Below are positions 62,649 through 64,000 of a stretch of DNA of 64,000 nt, one piece after another. The translations under genes were made by a program, and so were the position numbers. Position 1 is the first letter of the stretch. The number at the start of each line of letters is the position of its first letter. Source of the DNA: an uncultured Paracoccaceae bacterium (GTDB lineage Bacteria > Pseudomonadota > Alphaproteobacteria > Rhodobacterales > Rhodobacteraceae); the NCBI GenBank assembly GCA_905182165.1, contig CAJJAK010000006.1:186001-250000 (forward strand). Reading direction: 5' to 3'. A model generated the notes under the pieces. It saw only the letters and a list, made by a program, of their open reading frames with translations. It was not told the origin of the DNA and made no database searches.

Positions 62649-63397
62649 TTTATTTTATGAAGCTTTAAACTTCAATGGCCTATTTTGGATCTTATCAGCC
62701 GCATTTTTAGCTGGAATTATTAGAGGTTTTTCTGGCTTTGGGACCGCCATGGTTTATCTACCTCTTGCTGCACAAGTTCTTCCACCAGTTCAGGCAATTG
62801 TATCGATGGTTTTGTTTGATTTAATAGGGATATGGCCAACTGTACCTCGCGCATTAAAATATGCAAAATTACCAGATGTTTTTAGACTTGGGTTGGGAAT
62901 GGTTTTGACAACGCCACTAGGGTTACTGGCCTTATATTTCATGTCGCAATCCTCTTTTAGATTATTGGCTTCGGTATTAATTATTTTATTACTATTACTG
63001 TTGATAATGGGAGTCCGTTATCGAGGTGCGTTAAGTAATCGTATAATGTTAATGGCGGGTGCGTTGGGTGGCTTATTTGGTGGCAGTTCTGGTCTGTGCG
63101 GACCTCCAGTTATAATGATTTATATGGCAAGCAAAAGTGCTCCTGAAATAGTTAGGGCAAATCTGCTTTTATATTTAATAATCACAGATATTGTACTTTT
63201 GGTGTTATGCTTTTCGTCATTTAACATTTCCCTTTTTCCAATATTTATTGGATTTTTTGCGGCTGTTCCCTTTATGGTTGGAAATATCTTTGGATCAAAA
63301 GATGTTTGATCCAAAGAGAGAAGGTGTTTTTAGAATAGTAGCTTATGTTGTTATTGGATTTTCAGCAATTTATGGTTTACCAATTTGGAATTTCTAA
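62641..63397 (+). CDS. TauE/SafE family sulfite exporter-like permease (TSUP), frameshifted at the end
   Basis: A membrane protein of about 252 residues with eight hydrophobic segments and the TSUP features AAFLAGIIRGFSGFGTAMVY near residue 15 and the second-half repeat GALGGLFGGSSGLCGPPVI. Members are thought to export sulfite, sulfoacetate or other organic sulfur compounds. An indel near 63300 shifts the last 30 codons; the continuing frame reads FDPKREGVFRIVAYVVIGFS, a typical last helix. ATG 62641 lies inside secF. The substrate is unknown. Confidence 0.87.
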
Positions 63398-63402
63398 GGA
63401 AT

Positions 63403-64000
63403 TTAATTAATAGGCCAAGTATCTGAAACTCTGTATCCAAAAGGCCATGGATCAGAAGGGTCTCGCATAATTTGATGTGTGCCAGTAATAAAGCCTCTTC
63501 CACTAATTATTGGGATAATTAGTTGGTTTTTGCCATCAAAAATGATGTCTTTTATTTTGCAATCAAAGGTTCCGCCAATAATTGACTTTCCAACAAATTC
63601 GTCACCTATTTTCATTATTCCCTTTGCTGCCAGTACCGCCATTCGAGCAGAGCAGCCTGTTCCACATGGCGACCTGTCAATCTTTCCGGGTTCAATCACC
63701 ACGGCACTTAGGCCTGTCAATACATGACCTATTTTTTCAATAGGGTTTGTGAACTGACAAAAAGAAATATGGTTCCAATCTTGAGACGGATGGTTGAAGC
63801 CGATTTGCTCATTAGCAGCTTTGATTATCTTTTTGCCAATATCTGCTATCATACTTCCAGATTCTGGATTTAGGGTTAAGCCACAACTGGCAGCATCAAC
63901 AAGTACAAAACTGTCGCCTCCAAATGCAGTATCTACAGTTATTGGGCCCATATTTTTTACTTTTAGGGGGACGTCTAATTTATCAGCAAAACTATTTATG
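63403..64000 (-). CDS. proline racemase family protein (4-hydroxyproline epimerase-like), 5' end outside the window
   Basis: The C-terminal 198 codons of a proline racemase family enzyme, read from the right edge. Motifs are PITVDTAFGGDSFVLVDA, ISFCQFTNP and the active-site RSPCGTGCSARMAVLAAKG with the second catalytic Cys. The reading frame continues past an internal ATG at 63951 to the edge without a stop (KLDVPLKVKN upstream), so the gene starts beyond the window. The retained Cys fits a racemase or epimerase rather than the dehydratase, which has Thr there. The first catalytic Cys is not in view. It is convergent with the TSUP gene. Confidence 0.88.
   Translation of the reverse strand, partial: INSFADKLDVPLKVKNMGPITVDTAFGGDSFVLVDAASCGLTLNPESGSMIADIGKKIIKAANEQIGFNHPSQDWNHISFCQFTNPIEKIGHVLTGLSAVVIEPGKIDRSPCGTGCSARMAVLAAKGIMKIGDEFVGKSIIGGTFDCKIKDIIFDGKNQLIIPIISGRGFITGTHQIMRDPSDPWPFGYRVSDTWPIN

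Noticed and set aside
1..64000. CRISPR array, prophage, insertion sequence, tRNA or rRNA genes
   Set aside because: No spaced repeats, transposase or phage proteins, cloverleaf or rRNA words were found on reading both strands.

Overview
This window is a low-GC stretch of an alphaproteobacterial chromosome, most likely from a genome-streamlined marine member of the Rhodobacterales. Three things point there. The gene order matches that order (miaB-phoH-ybeY-corC-lnt-metK-trmB, aroA-cmk-rpsA-ihfB-lapA-trpF-trpB, a full dcw cluster continuing into lpxC-bamD-recN, and tatABC next to serS-surE-pcm-nlpD and yajC-secD-secF). A SAM/SAH riboswitch, a class described from Rhodobacterales, precedes metK. 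A GC-rich structured leader resembling UpsM, an sRNA of the Rhodobacter dcw leader, precedes mraZ. The species cannot be named from the sequence alone. No tRNA, rRNA, CRISPR array or insertion sequence was recognised.

Layout. 1-1.9 kb: end of a DMSO-reductase-like molybdoenzyme operon (catalytic C-terminus, four-cluster ferredoxin, DmsC-type anchor). 1.9-10 kb: a hotdog thioesterase, then tRNA and RNA maturation, lipoprotein acylation and SAM synthesis genes. 10-16.7 kb: aroA, cmk, rpsA, ihfB, lapA, trpF and trpB. 16.7-19 kb, minus strand: a DUF2237 protein, pth, rplY and a DUF1127 protein. 19.4 kb: mrp. 20.7-43.4 kb: the UpsM-like leader, then mraZ-rsmH-ftsL-ftsI-murE-murF-mraY-murD-ftsW-murG-murC-murB-ddl-ftsQ-ftsA-ftsZ, then lpxC, bamD and recN. 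43.5-45.2 kb: a CLC chloride channel. 45.2-48.1 kb, minus strand: aerobic cobaltochelatase cobS and cobT. 48.4-53 kb: a class I glutamine amidotransferase-like hydrolase, prfC, an atypical SDR and a lone ABC ATPase. 53.1-55.6 kb: tatABC and a DUF815 ATPase. 55.6-59.3 kb, minus strand: nlpD, pcm, surE and serS. 59.7-63.4 kb: yajC, secD, secF and a TauE/SafE permease. The right edge cuts a proline racemase family gene.

The genes are mostly housekeeping and work as linked sets: peptidoglycan precursor synthesis (murB-F, mraY, murG, ddl) feeds the divisome (ftsL, I, W, Q, A, Z); lpxC, bamD and lnt build the outer membrane; Sec and Tat components export proteins; aroA, trpF and trpB serve aromatic amino acid synthesis.

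The dominant oddity is that 26 of about 62 protein genes are broken by small indels, although both halves keep conserved family sequence. They include single-copy essential genes (rpsA, ftsZ, ftsA, murD, murE, murG, cmk, secF). This is best explained by uncorrected sequencing or assembly errors. I therefore annotate each as one gene spanning the break and give the approximate junction. The most interesting biological signals are noncoding: the structured leader upstream of mraZ, the riboswitch upstream of metK, and a duplicated promoter-like element upstream of rpsA.
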